Origin: Melieria omissa
Lineage: Eukaryota > Arthropoda > Insecta > Diptera > Ulidiidae
Direction of reading: 5' to 3'
NCBI GenBank assembly: GCA_963971225.1
Contig: OZ020268.1
Location: forward strand, 113,180,830-113,244,829
Length of the DNA stretch: 64,000 nt
Position numbers and translations under genes: made by a program. Positions 24,943-35,929 of this stretch are shown here, piece after piece (the stretch's first letter is position 1; the number at the start of each line of letters is the position of its first letter). A model generated the notes under the pieces. The model searched no databases. It saw nothing but the letters and a program-made list of their open reading frames with translations, and was not told the origin of the DNA.

Positions 24943-25239
24943 TATGAAGTATATTTTCGAGATCTGACATTCGCTAAAACTCTACATTACCGATCATCAA
25001 AAACATATATCTTATGTAAAACATTGGAACTTTATACAACCAGCTCTCGTTTCATAACCTCACTTATGTTATGATACCACAAGTAGGGTGCAGCTGTAAA
25101 AAGTTCTTAACACACACAGAGCTAACCAACTGGCCCTTACCCCTTCCAGCAAAACGTAAGAATTAAAGTTTAAGCTCTGCTTGAAAGCACGAAAGATTAC
25201 AAAAAAACAACAAACATGAGTGACGCGAAAAAAGCTTTT

Positions 25240-25750
25240 CAATTTTCAAAGCGTTTCTTCAATGGGCCCAGCGAGACAAACATGCAATGACGCCGCAATG
25301 GTTGATGAGGAGTGGGAGTGGCAGGAGCTGGAAGAGCGACAGGCGAGACATTGTCAAAGCTAGACAGTAGCCGCAGCGGCAGCAGCGTCAGTGAGCCAGA
25401 CAGCGGCGCAAAGTGCAGACGACTGCGAAGAACTTTTGGCAGTTTTTTGGAATTGTTGGTCGACGTTGGTCGGTCGTTGCCGCCGCATGGTGTGCGGGCG
25501 TTCAGGTGCGTAGTAGAGTACTCGCTCGTAGTGTTGTTGGCATTGCGATGACGCGCCAATGCGTGCAACGCATGTGAAGTATTGAGTCGCGTGAAGGAAG
25601 CTAATGCCAACTGTGCTGAATCGAATCGAATAGAACAGAATTAAAGTGAATCGAGTTAGAATTGCGCTGAAGCAAGGTGCGGCGGCGGTGACAGTGCGTG
25701 CAAGTATCGGTGTTGGTATCGTTTAAAAACGTGTTGTAAAAAATGTAAGT
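25240..25750 (+). promoter_or_regulatory. GC-rich island with a splice-donor-like end
   Basis: An abrupt GC-rich stretch contains CAGCGGCAGCAGCG words and GAATCGAATCGAATAG repeats, and ends at AAAAAAT|GTAAGT (donor at about 25746). The composition and donor suggest a 5' untranslated exon on the plus strand. No downstream acceptor can be assigned, and frames in it lack domains. It could instead belong to a gene on either side or be regulatory DNA. Confidence 0.3.
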
Positions 25751-26460
25751 GAATTTCATTTTAATGGAAAGTGTTCAAGCGCAGCTTTCGAGCTTTTGTA
25801 TACGAAAACAAAGACCAAGCGATTGGAGAATTTTGAACATTGCAAAAATAATTTAAAGTACTCAGAATGCAGATAAAGACAGACGGCCAGGCGCAGTGAC
25901 AGCATCAGCCAAAAGGTTATTCAACCCGAGGCCGCGTCTCGCAACGTCAACAGCGCAGTGAAGACGACGGAGTTACAGCAAAACAACAACAACAACAACA
26001 ACGAATTGGGCTTATCCTTTCGACGGCAACAACGACAGCAAGTACGATGCGTGGTGGCGACTGTCACAATGCCGCTGACGGTGACCGCGTGCCGCCCCAA
26101 GCAAATTTCGCTTGTACAACGGGCAAAAGCTAAATGAAAACAACAACAACGATTTACAATACCCGGCATTTGTGTTCGTTTCATTTTTACGCACGCACCA
26201 GTCGCGACAGCCGCCAATCTCGAAAAGCTCACCACGCAATGCGACGCAACGCATCGGAGCTTTCGCTGCGTTTTCCCTTTTCGCACTGTTGCGCATTTAC
26301 GCACTGCGCACCACTTGTGTGCATCTGTGGGCTGCATTTAATTCCTCCCCTCTCACCCACAGCTCGTTTATGCCAACAATGCACAGTGGTCGGACTTATA
26401 TGGGCACAGCGGTCAAAAATACTTCTAGCAGAAATATCAGCCTGAAACTTTGGTAACTTG
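25751..26460. other. GC-richer non-coding DNA with a CAA microsatellite (25979-26001)
   Basis: Open frames of 94 to 138 codons occur in several overlapping frames on both strands, with no domain. They follow from low stop density in GC-rich DNA. 26390-26520 and 26820-27060 look like old dispersed repeat DNA but I cannot name a family. Confidence 0.35.
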
Positions 26461-26621
26461 TTTCTAAAAATGTGGCAATTATTTCATGTGAAAATGGGCG
26501 TGGTCGGACATCTATACGCCTGCCCCCATGTAAGGAAATGATAAAAAATTTGTTTCTTTTTTGTTTTTAATGAGAAACAAATTGTTTCCAAGATTTTGCT
26601 CGACAAAATTCATATATAGGC

Positions 26622-26772
26622 AGGGTCAGAGGGGCAACCGGAGGGGGTTGCGGGGTTCAAACCCCCAAATCAAAAAATTGCTTGTGAAAATTATGATCTC
26701 AAACAGTATTAGGCCCAAAGTGGTATGCAAAACCTCCCAAAATGAAATCCTGTGTGCGTCACTGTACAGGTA
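26622..26772 (-). repeat. Dispersed repeat family, copy 3 (inverted)
   Basis: On the minus strand: CACAGGATTTCATTTTGGGA, GGTTTTGCATACCACTTTGG, TTGATTTGGGGGTTTGAACC and a C-rich stretch. The order is the same as in the copies at 15719 and 23456. Confidence 0.55.
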
Positions 26773-28029
26773 ATTAACTCAAAACGGAGCGTCAATTAAA
26801 ATTTTATGAACAGAAGGTGGAAGCCAGTACCATTGATACATCTCTATCTCTTAGCAGTGTCGAGCGCATATTTCCTTAATTTTTCAAAATTTATTTTTTA
26901 ATCTGAAAACATAGCTTTAGCTTTAACATAAAATTTAGCACTTGTATAAATCATATTTTATCTTGATATATCTCAAAATTTTATTAGAAAAAGTTTTCCA
27001 TACGACACATTTTTAACTGATCGTTCCTGTGGCAGCTATATGTTACAGTTGGGCGATCTTGTTCAAGTTTAGTTATGCGATTCAGTATTACATAGAAATG
27101 TCAAATACGACATTTTGTGAGAATGTCTTTAAAAATGCATATCTTGTTATGTCATTTCTTCTGCCAGATTTACTAATTTTCCCACATTGTGTGGTCTGAA
27201 ACCGCTTTGCTCCATTTTCTCCTTCCACATTTGGACTGGAAACCTCTTTAACATTACCAAAAAAAACCAAAACTGTCCCCACAGAACCTATGATAACAAA
27301 AATATTTACATATGTAAATAGTGTCAGTCACCGTATATAAAAATTGGTTTAAAAGTGAAATTAAAATAGAAAAGTAAAAAAATTGCAATACGCATTATAT
27401 TAACATCACCTTACTTAAAAACAACAGCACAAACAAACAACAATACCACCGCACAAAATGCCAAGCTTCTTTTGCACTTCTGGGTTTGCGCCCCATTTTT
27501 AATACAGGCACTCAGTCTATGAAAGATTGCACGAAGCCTGGCAAATTCTGGCAGCTGAAACTAACACATTATAATCTTAAAACGTGACTTAGTATTAGGA
27601 AAAAAAGATCAATGGGGGCAACGAGGGGGAACACAACTAAAACTTTAAGTGAAATTCTGGGAGTCAGACGAAAAACACAGAATATAGTAGTAGTAAATTT
27701 TGATTTTTGTTTTTAAGTAGACTTCAATTCAAATATATCTCATTAACTAAAATTAAGTTAAATACTTGTATGTTCAATACCCTTTTTATTAATTTTAAAT
27801 TTGGTGATTTTTTAATAAAGTTTTAACACTTCAAAATTGATTATTGTAAAACGCTGCTCACATTGCACTAATCAAGTGAACAAATGTTCTCACTTCTGAT
27901 GCTATTTTCAGAAAGTACCGCAAGAATCAAACCAAAAAAAATTTACCGTTAGAAAGCTTGATTATATAGGACACTATGTAGTTACTTTTAATTTTAAAAT
28001 TTGGACTTTGAATTTTTTATTTTTGGCCT
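26773..28029. other. No supported gene
   Basis: AT-rich DNA without readable coding or inverted-repeat structure. Confidence 0.4.
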
Positions 28030-28680
28030 ATGGGAGCGACCACAGTGCAATGGTACTGACCAGTGCCAAATGTTTGTCGCAGCAACGCACCAAAGCTTTC
28101 ACTCCCCTTGTAACGTTCCGCAACGAAGCTTCGACTGTGCTGGTTTTTGTTGTATTTGTTTGCAAACGAGAGCTTTTCGGCTGGCCGAAAGCGTGTTGTT
28201 CTGCGTCCGCATTGTTGAAATATGAAAACATGTCTGCAGCCGCCTCAACAAAGTTCTAATTGCTGCATCAATGCGCCTGCCGCTGCGCTAAGAGACGCTA
28301 AAGTGCATCACATCTGATGTCGTCTTCGTTGTCACCGTCACTACGTCGCCGTTGCGTCTGAAGCCGTCTTGCAGCCGCCATACGTAACTGGGAGAAAGCT
28401 TGTACGCTGCGCTGATTTTTTTGTTGCTGTAACTTGCATTTGCATTCAGTCGAAAAACATCCGGCATTAAGAAGGGCCCCTCATCGAGTCAATTGCAACG
28501 CCAATTAAAATAGCAACAAACAAAGAAAAAATCGCCGTCGTCTCGTTCGTTTCAGCTTCAGTTTCTCACCGGGGATTCTTCTTTTCGAAATACTTCACCA
28601 TCGTTGTTGTTAGCCAATAACAGCTACCGACCGTCTGTTCTCTGTGTTTCCGATAATGACGAATGTGTAACGTCTACGTT
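28030..28680. promoter_or_regulatory. GC-richer island, possible promoter or leader
   Basis: CG-containing stretch (GCGACCAC, GTCGCCGTTGCGTC, GCCGTCGTCTCGTTCG) in otherwise AT-rich DNA. Overlapping short frames on both strands show no domain. A regulatory or untranslated-exon role is inferred from composition only. Confidence 0.25.
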
Positions 28681-29633
28681 ACCTTTTAACAGGACCATTG
28701 TCATATGTTTTTTTAAACCACAAGCAAAAAACAACTAGAACCACGAAAATTTCATTCAGACGTTAGACCTAGAGATACATTTTAAGCCCGTGAAGAGGAC
28801 ACAATAGATTTTCTAGATCGCAGCGCACTTTCCCCCTCAATAATAATAAAATCTCTATTCAAATATCTCTGCACCTGCTGTGGTCACTGTTCCAGGAAAT
28901 TATTGATATATGAAATTAGAATTCAGAAACAATCTTAACAATCTTCCATATTGTTTGGCGGTTAGTTATAAGTCTGAGGGTGCTGGATTCAAACCCAACA
29001 ACGCCTTTTAAACAAAAAATAATACAAATGTTCTTACGACTCTGAGATTAAAATAATTGCCAATGACAAATCTTCTAGATTCGAAGTTGGATATCGCCAT
29101 AAGACTATAGATATCTAATAGTTGGTGGCATAAGCTGCACTTACCTAAGGCCTAACCATACCGAAGGAATTAGTGTTTTAACCAGGGCCCAACTGATTTC
29201 ACATCTTCACGCATGGTTCCAGAACGCATGAAGGTTTGAATGTGGGAGCTTTCATTGAAGTGAATGAAGCAATGCTTGAACTTTGTATTTGTAATCCAGT
29301 TACTTATATGTAATCAATTGATGTTCAATTATCTGTAGCTTCAATTTGCTTTGCGACCATACAAGAAGTTGGCCATTGCAACCATCTATGGACTATATTT
29401 TTCTATGATAACGGACTGCTTATGATTGAGGGTGTTACGCTTTTGCTGATTAAAATCTCGTATGACATGGTGGACACAGACAGGGACAGGGGCATAATTG
29501 ATCAATCCTGGTCTCAAAGCAGTATACCATTATCAATTCTATTCTATGACCTGGTAGACTTTCTGCTATTTTTGGAAAAGCTGAATAAGATGATGCTGTG
29601 ACTACATATAGGACTATATAACTGAGTATGAAG
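28681..29633. other. No supported gene
   Basis: Mixed DNA. A short tRNA-like scrap with a GGATTCAAACCC B-box-like word lies near 28957-29005 but lacks a cloverleaf. Confidence 0.35.
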
Positions 29634-29735
29634 TAGGGATTACAATCTCGACCCGTTTTACGAGGACCGGATTTCTGGGACTAAAAATCGCCTCATCGGG
29701 ATCCCGGAGTTTCTTTCGGAATTGGGTATATATTA

Positions 29736-30463
29736 CAGTCGAACTTCCCTATAATGAATTCGCACGGTACCAGAAAAAATCTTCATTATATAGAAACCTC
29801 ATTATATAGAAATTATGATTTTTTTTCATCTTTTATTTAAAATAATAAGGTATTTTAGTTTGGATTACACCCTTCATTTTTCTTCCTCAACAAAGCCATT
29901 CAGAGACTTAAAACCATTATTCGGTATGTTGCTCTTCATCTCCACAAAGGTTCAAAGTATATCAAGAGAAGCAAACTGCTTGGCAATATTTCCTTTTTGT
30001 TTTGTTTTTGTTACTCCCACTTTAACTTTATTAATAATCAAAAACTTTTTTTTTAGAGAAATGCTACTTCGCTGCGACATTTTCTCTTTACTCACTCAAA
30101 ACAAACAAAACAACTCAAAACAAAATTGTTAGTGATGTGACTTTCTTCTTCTTATGCTGTTCTTATTTTTAACTTCTGGGGTTCCCCTTAATATGTTTTA
30201 CTTTTTTTTCGGTATTCATTGTTGTTAATATGCGTGACAGAAAATAGCATGGAAAAATTCGGTATATGGAGACAAAAAACGAATGAAAGCGAAGTTTTCA
30301 ACTAAAAAATTTATTCATTGTAGAGAAATATTCACTATATGGAAATTCATTATAAGGAGATCAAAATGCACTTAGAATAGACCGATTAAGCTGTGTCTTT
30401 GAAATTAATTCATTATACGGAGAACTTCATTATATAGAAGTTCACTATAGCGAAGTTCGACTG
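29736..30463 (-). mobile_element. pogo-like element with transposase N-terminal remnant
   Basis: CAGTCGAACTTCCCTATAAT at the left mirrors CTATAGCGAAGTTCGACTG at the right, with TA on both sides (29734-29735 and 30464-30465). Inside, the minus strand from about 30080 reads MSQRSSISLKKKFLIINKV and then GNIAKQFASLDIL, matching the first helix-turn-helix of pogo/Tigger/CENP-B-type transposases (LSLKEKLEII...IAKQFGI). An in-frame stop follows and the DDE core is missing. It is a deleted, non-autonomous copy inserted in the hAT-like element. Confidence 0.75.
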
Positions 30464-30841
30464 TATTTTTCTGCGGAACTAAATCAAACGTATTTTGCAA
30501 TCAAATATGTTTTATTTTCGTATTAAATAAATACAATTCTGTGTTTTTCCGGTAGATCAGAATCAAGAAGATCTTCATGTACTATTTGAAAGGTTTGCCC
30601 ACGGATCCGCAATTTTAAAATAAGTCAAATTCGGTATAAGAAATATCAATAATTCAAGTTTCTGTATAAAGTTAAACCTTAAAAAAATGGTATACCAACT
30701 GTTTCTTTAATTAACACTCTACTCCCTGTGTCTTGTGAATGTGTGAGTCTCAAAGTTATGTTCGTTTATGTTTTTGGATGGTTTTGGTGATTTTGCTACT
30801 GACACATTTTTACTGGCAAAATATCCAAACAGAGTTACTTA

Positions 30842-31436
30842 CAGCCCGATTCTGTACACTTGATAAATTCACCATATTGACTATTTGTCAAGTTTTTATT
30901 ATTTGTCAAGAATCGGTATTCTATCCCAAAAATAAAAGCTCTTTTCTTGATAAATTGTCAAAAGTTTGAATGCTATTGACAACAGCATACAAATTGAAAT
31001 TTTGCCTATTGAAAATGGAAGAATTGTGCATGTTTACACTTTTACATCAGAGAAAATAAAAAAAAAAATGCCGTTACCTCCCACGAATTATTTTTTGTAT
31101 GCAAAAAGCGCCTATTGTGATGAAACTATTGAAAAAAACGCACGAACTTATTTCCAGCCCAGCCAGGATTCGATCCCAAGGCGCTCGGTATGAGAAGCCA
31201 GCGCGTACCCGCTGGGCTATCAAGGCCGGTTTTTTTTTGCAAAACTTACTTTACTTAAACTGTTTGTCTTATTTTTTGACAATTTAACAACTGTCGCATA
31301 TTCACCTTATGTTGAATTAAATGAGCTTTTTACTTTATCAATGTTGGATCAAAATACGAGCAAAGCTTTTGCTTGATAAAAATCTTGACAAAATTTCTTG
31401 ATAAAAAATTTCTCAAGAATGCACAGAATCAGGCTG
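30842..31436. mobile_element. TTA-flanked inverted-repeat element (PIF/Harbinger-like)
   Basis: CAGCCCGATTCTGTACA at the left and the inverse of CAGCCTGATTCTGTGCA at the right form the ends, each next to TTA (30839-30841 and 31437-31439). A 3-bp TTA duplication fits PIF/Harbinger; other superfamilies cannot be excluded. CTTGATAAA and TTGTCAAG words repeat in both arms. The only frames inside are short and unsupported. It contains a 76-nt tRNA-like sequence. Confidence 0.7.
31154..31229 (-). ncRNA. tRNA-like sequence inside a transposable element
   Basis: The 76-nt minus-strand segment begins CCGGCCT and ends GGGCTGG; these pair over seven positions with wobbles. TAGCCCAGCGGGTA fits the Pol III A box and GGGATCGAATCC the B box, with a 7-nt T loop (ATCGAAT). 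The anticodon arm is imperfect: the central CTCATAC lies in a poorly paired stem, and there is no discriminator base. It is more like a tRNA-derived Pol III promoter module, or a SINE head, than a functional tRNA. A T run is not obvious just downstream. Confidence 0.55.
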
Positions 31437-31649
31437 TTAGTTTGTACACAGTATTCGTACACAGGGCTATTATTGCATTGAAACTTATTCAAACGTCATA
31501 ATTTGTTGTATTAAATATGAAGGTTTGCCTTTTTTGAAATTAAGCTGACAAAGCCAAATGTAAGCTATTTTTATGTTTCGATCCCGGAATGGGATTTTGT
31601 CAATCCCGGTATTTTTCGAGACTGAAATTGTCTCCGGATGCAATCCCTA

Positions 31650-32149
31650 GTATTAAGGTAAGGTTGATGGTCAGTTCAGTGTGTTTATCCTGAAAAAATA
31701 AAAGATTTCGCTGGCTGAGCACTTTTGTGTGTCTGCTCAGTATTTTCGTGCACCAAGTTTAGCTGTTGGAGGACGAATATGGTGGTGTTTTGGTACCATA
31801 GAACCAATAAAATCTTCTTTGTGAATTATCAAGATATTAAATGGATGTATAGTCTCGACCCTAGACTATCTTTTAACGTTCTTACATAACAACTAAAGGT
31901 GTTTCAGAGACTGCTTCAACGAAAAAATCCCGTCATCTGTCAATCTGACAGATCGTTTAACTCACAAAGCATTAAAGCACAAAGACCAAAACTCGAGTAC
32001 CTTCTATTTGGCTTATTAAAACCAACTCGTTGGATGTTACTAAAACTTTTCCAACATGATTTTTGCAATTCAGAAATCACTTCCTGATTGCTATAGCTGG
32101 ATCTCTTAATACAATTCGCTTTCAGCTATTTAAAAACATTTCTGTCAAC
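31650..32149. other. No supported gene
   Basis: AT-rich flank of the nested elements, with only short unsupported frames. Confidence 0.4.
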
Positions 32150-32760
32150 TTAACGCACAGCGGGCGAATTTTCTCGATGTGTTCACCCAACAATTCACTG
32201 ACGTCTTTAGTCTTCCGCTTTTAGCGCTCGGTTCACTTTGTCACTAGCGCTCGTTGCTCTCATTTCCATGGCTTCGCTTCCATATGCTTCCAAAGCTTCT
32301 TGCGCATCTCAGACATTGGTACATACTGCGACGGCTTCTCGCTATCCTCCGCTGTTCGGTTCGGTTGTTCTTGCCGTTTTGTTGTCCCACAATGGCACAT
32401 TTTGCACGACCGTTTGCCAAATAGGCGCAATGCGCGTGCATTGCGCATTCGGCTTCGGCGGATTTCGGCTGCGCTCGAAGCGCGCAACGCTCTCAAAGTC
32501 AAAGGTTATTGAACTGTTGCAGAACTTCAAAACGATTTTCAATGCCACGACAGCTTGAGCGCAGGCGACGGCGAGTGGGCACGAAATGGAGTCGAGTGGA
32601 GTGAAGTGAGTTGCAGCTTGCATTCCCGACTCGGTTGTGCTATGGTGGTGGGCTGTGCACATTGTGTGTATACTCGTAGTGTACATACGTACACATTCGA
32701 GGGCAGATCAAATTATGCTGCACCGTTGCGGTATTGTGCGAATAGAGTGACCATTGCAAG
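32150..32760. promoter_or_regulatory. GC-rich island, possible promoter or leader
   Basis: GCGCTCG-rich stretch (TTAGCGCTCGGTTCACTTTG, CTGCGCTCGAAGCGCGCAAC) with a GTGTATACTCGTAGTGTACATACGTACAC palindromic patch near 32667-32695. Frames of 65 to 114 codons on both strands overlap one another and have no domain. Promoter or untranslated-exon use is inferred from composition. Confidence 0.25.
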
Positions 32761-32853
32761 CTAATATTTAAGATTTATTTGAGTACTTTATGTACGTTGG
32801 AATCTAAAAAGTACGTGAGAACTAAAGCAATATATGTAGTTCTACGACTTTAA

Positions 32854-33055
32854 TTAACCTTAGTGAGTGTTTAGACAAAACACCCTTACCCGTGTGATGA
32901 GGTACCCGGAACCCCAGTACAAATTGTATGAAACAACTTTTTGTTCGTAATGTACGAACTTCTGCTTAGTTTTAAAGCTCTCAGTGATATAAAAATATAT
33001 TTTATGATTCGATAAAAAAGTGATTCGGGTACCCCATGACACACATAAGGGTTAA
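32854..33055. mobile_element. Short TTAA-flanked piggyBac-like element
   Basis: TTAACCTTAGTGAGTG at the left and the inverse of TTAACCCTTATGTGTG at the right abut TTAA. A second inverted pair lies inside, GATGAGGTACCCGGA and GGGTACCCCATGA. The TTAACCTT.GTG start and the GGTACCC subterminal word are shared with the larger piggyBac element at 50107-52503. That suggests a deletion derivative of the same family. It is non-coding. Confidence 0.6.
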
Positions 33056-34479
33056 ACGATTTTATACATGAGTCGTAATTTTAAAAAAGTCGTGGAGTAT
33101 TTATTTGGTGCTTCGACATGTAACAGAAGATTATGGGATACATTTTCGAATTACTTAGTATGAATAAAATTCGGCATCCTCAGGGTTCTTCATATTTACG
33201 CACTATAAGCTCTTGGGATACTTATTTCCTTACTTAAAAAAGGCAAAATACCCGTTCAGGTTAGGGTCTGTCGTCAAAGTTTTCTCCATGTGCCTCTGTT
33301 CTGCGCGTACCGGCTAATCACACGAAGATATCACTGATTGGGTTTTCTCTTTGCCATCAACTTCAACTACCGCGTCGAATACTTCTAAGCCCCTTTGTTG
33401 TATTAGGTTGATCCTATTGATAGACTTCTTCTAAAAAGATCCTTTCGGCCTTTAGAAGGTACGGAAGATTTTGTAAGGTGACTAACATACTTCAAGGGAC
33501 TACCTGCTTTGTGATCACAAGACCATTCAACGTACACCTCGGGGAACCATACACATTGCCTACTGAAGCTAGCAATGATACTAATGTCCATTGTTGACAG
33601 GTCATTTGTGTTGTCCAATAATGGCGAAATCTATTCGAGCGACAGCTGACCAGCTCTCCCACCGATTGGAAGCTGCCGCAGCTATCGTGGAAAGGGGAAT
33701 GAAAAGTTGTCATTATTTGTTATTAGTTAAGTCAAGATTTAAACTTTCAATTCTCCCGTCTGGAGAGATACCGTCACATCAGCTTGAGTAAGAAAATCAA
33801 CTTAAGAAAGTTTTTACAGCCATGAATTTTGCTTCTGAGTATAATACGCTCCCTTTTGCGATTCTATCTCTGAAGCGATTTAAAAAATGGTTATACCAGT
33901 AGAAGCAGTATCACTTACGGATGTAAGGAATTACAAAAGTTAGTCTAGAATACTGGTAAACGATGAAAACATGACATACTTTAATTTTGACGGGATGACA
34001 TTAGTAAAACATGTCAGGATTGTAGCTTTGAACTCCTTTTCGTAGTTTACTAATGGATTGATCATCATTGAGCCTAAAAGTATTTTTTAACTCAAATTTA
34101 GTCAAATTTATGTTCAAAAGAAGTCCCTTTTGTTGAGAAAACAGACATTTATAAATCTGGGTTTTCGGAATTTACTATGAACCAAGGGTCAATGAACCAA
34201 GAGTCTAAGAATTTCGATTTGAAACTAGTCAAGGAACTAAGGGGCTATACCGAAAACATGATTTCAAGGTCTCATGGTCTCAAACTTGGTAAGAGTACTC
34301 CAAGTCAGAAACCCACGACACGTTTTTTAAATAATAGATATCTTAGTGAAGTTGAAACTATTTCAATAAAATTATTAAAAATCAAAAAAATATTAAAATT
34401 AATTGAAAATCAATGAAGTTTTTGTATGAATATCGAATATTTAACTGATGGTCAGCCAATTTGGCCAAAAATAAAAAAG
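33056..34479. other. No supported gene
   Basis: Short frames occur on both strands near 33400-33790. I tried to read them as LINE endonuclease and could not support it. Confidence 0.4.
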
Positions 34480-35929
34480 TGAGCACAATTTGCACTTCCG
34501 CTGCCAGAACATGCCACACGGACGACAAAGTTTCGCTCGGCACGGACGACGCTGGAGTGGCACCGAAGAGCACCAATAACATTGTGCCAACCATTCAGAC
34601 AGACAGAATGGCAGACGAGGTCGAAGACGACGGACGACAGCGAAGCAGGGCAGCCGCCAGCTGCTGAGGCGCTCAGTGCGGGGCTTTTATGCTTTTCGTC
34701 GCTGCCATTGAATGGCAAGTTTGCTCAAGTTGTGGGAACGCAGGGAACTTGCAGAGGAACTTCGGCCGCGCAAGAGCAGGAGTGGGCAAAGCGAACAGGA
34801 ACAACATGCATGGTGCGTGCAGTGAAGAGAGTGAAATGCTGGCGAGCGACTGCATGGACGATTCTAATTTTAAGCTGCAGTACGAGCGCTGGCAGGAATT
34901 GCACATCCAGTAAACAAAGAACGCGGAACACGATCGGTTGATCGCAGTGCGACGGTGCGACTTGGATCCGCGACGAATAGTGAACGCTTGCAGCGCAGAG
35001 GGCGGACAGACGCGTCGACGTTTTGTGCGGTGAAATTGAACGATTGCGAAAAACTAGACTTGAGCTCGACTTGTGCCGAAAGAAAGTCGCATTAATTGCA
35101 CTGCTGGTGGTGGGAAAAGTGGGTGAGTGATGCGACGCTAATATTGGTGCGCTCTCTATGCGGCAATTTGTGGATTTGTGGCCAGTGTGCAGTGCGCCTG
35201 CATTTGGTTAAACTTGACCTTAAACTTGTTCCGCAAGTTCTTGCAACAGCCGCAAATACCAGCAACGGCAACACCAACGGCGGCTGCAGCAACAGCGACA
35301 CCAACATTGGCTCATCCGTTGGTATTTTTAGCCTCTGCGGCTGTTTCCCCCTCGCCGATTCGAATTGGTTTTTTGCTGCTGGAGCCAACATCTAACGAAT
35401 GTCTTGGAAGCGGCAAGAAGCAGCAGCGAAAATATCGCTTGAGCCAAAAAATCTCAAACACCAACAACAACAAGAAACTTGAAAATTAAAAAACAAACAG
35501 AAATTTGTCGATTCAGACGTTTGGTTCGTTGGCGGCGGGCACCGCGAACGGCAGCTAAGCGAAAGCTCTCTACGGCTCACTGCACTCGGGCGCCCTCGAA
35601 AAAGTGCAAACTGCAAAATGCAGCGTCGCAAAGCTTCCGTTTTTTACGGCCGCAGCAAAAGCGCTTTGCCCGGCTGGCCGTCAGCAGTCGGCCGCGGCCG
35701 CAGTCGCAACTTCATGCCGCACTCTGGCGGACATTTGCGTTTGGCCAAAAACAAAAATTCAAATCCTGTTTCTTCTTGCAGCTGCAGCGGGAATCGGCAT
35801 TGCCTCAACGACTTCAAGGTGAGCGGGCCAAAGGCACACGCGCTGACCACTCGAATTCGGAGTGCTCGTTTAAGGCGCTACAATAACAATAACAACCACA
35901 ACTAAAACCACAACAGCAGCAAGCAACAC
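34480..35929 (+). promoter_or_regulatory. GC-rich 5' region of the BESS gene
   Basis: Composition rises sharply from about 34490 and stays GC-rich up to the start codon at 35930, with CAGCAACGGC and AACAACAA tracts typical of fly 5' leaders. A strong donor-like GG|GTGAGT lies at 35123 and a pyrimidine-rich acceptor, TTTCTTCTTGCAG, ends at 35781. A leader intron of about 660 bp is therefore possible, with the second leader exon starting at 35782. No TATA box stands out. Overlapping frames in this tract are compositional. Transcript data would be needed to place the start site. Confidence 0.5.

Larger units (their letters stand above)
29634..31649. mobile_element. hAT-like non-autonomous element, host of two nested elements
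   Basis: The ends are TAGGGATTACA and, inverted, TAGGGATTGCA. Both subtermini carry CCGGGAT-type words (GATCCCGGAG at left, AATCCCGGTATTTTTCGAGA at right). GTATGAAG (29626-29633) and GTATTAAG (31650-31657) form an 8-bp target duplication with one mismatch, which is the hAT signature. Removing the two nested elements leaves about 690 bp without a transposase frame. Confidence 0.75.

Noticed and set aside
28957..29005. Possible tRNA or SINE head (GGATTCAAACCC)
   Set aside because: Only a B-box-like word and a short closing stem are present; there is no A box at proper spacing and no cloverleaf.
33403..33713. Possible LINE endonuclease fragment on the minus strand
   Set aside because: I looked for GDFN and SDH-type motifs and could not align them convincingly.
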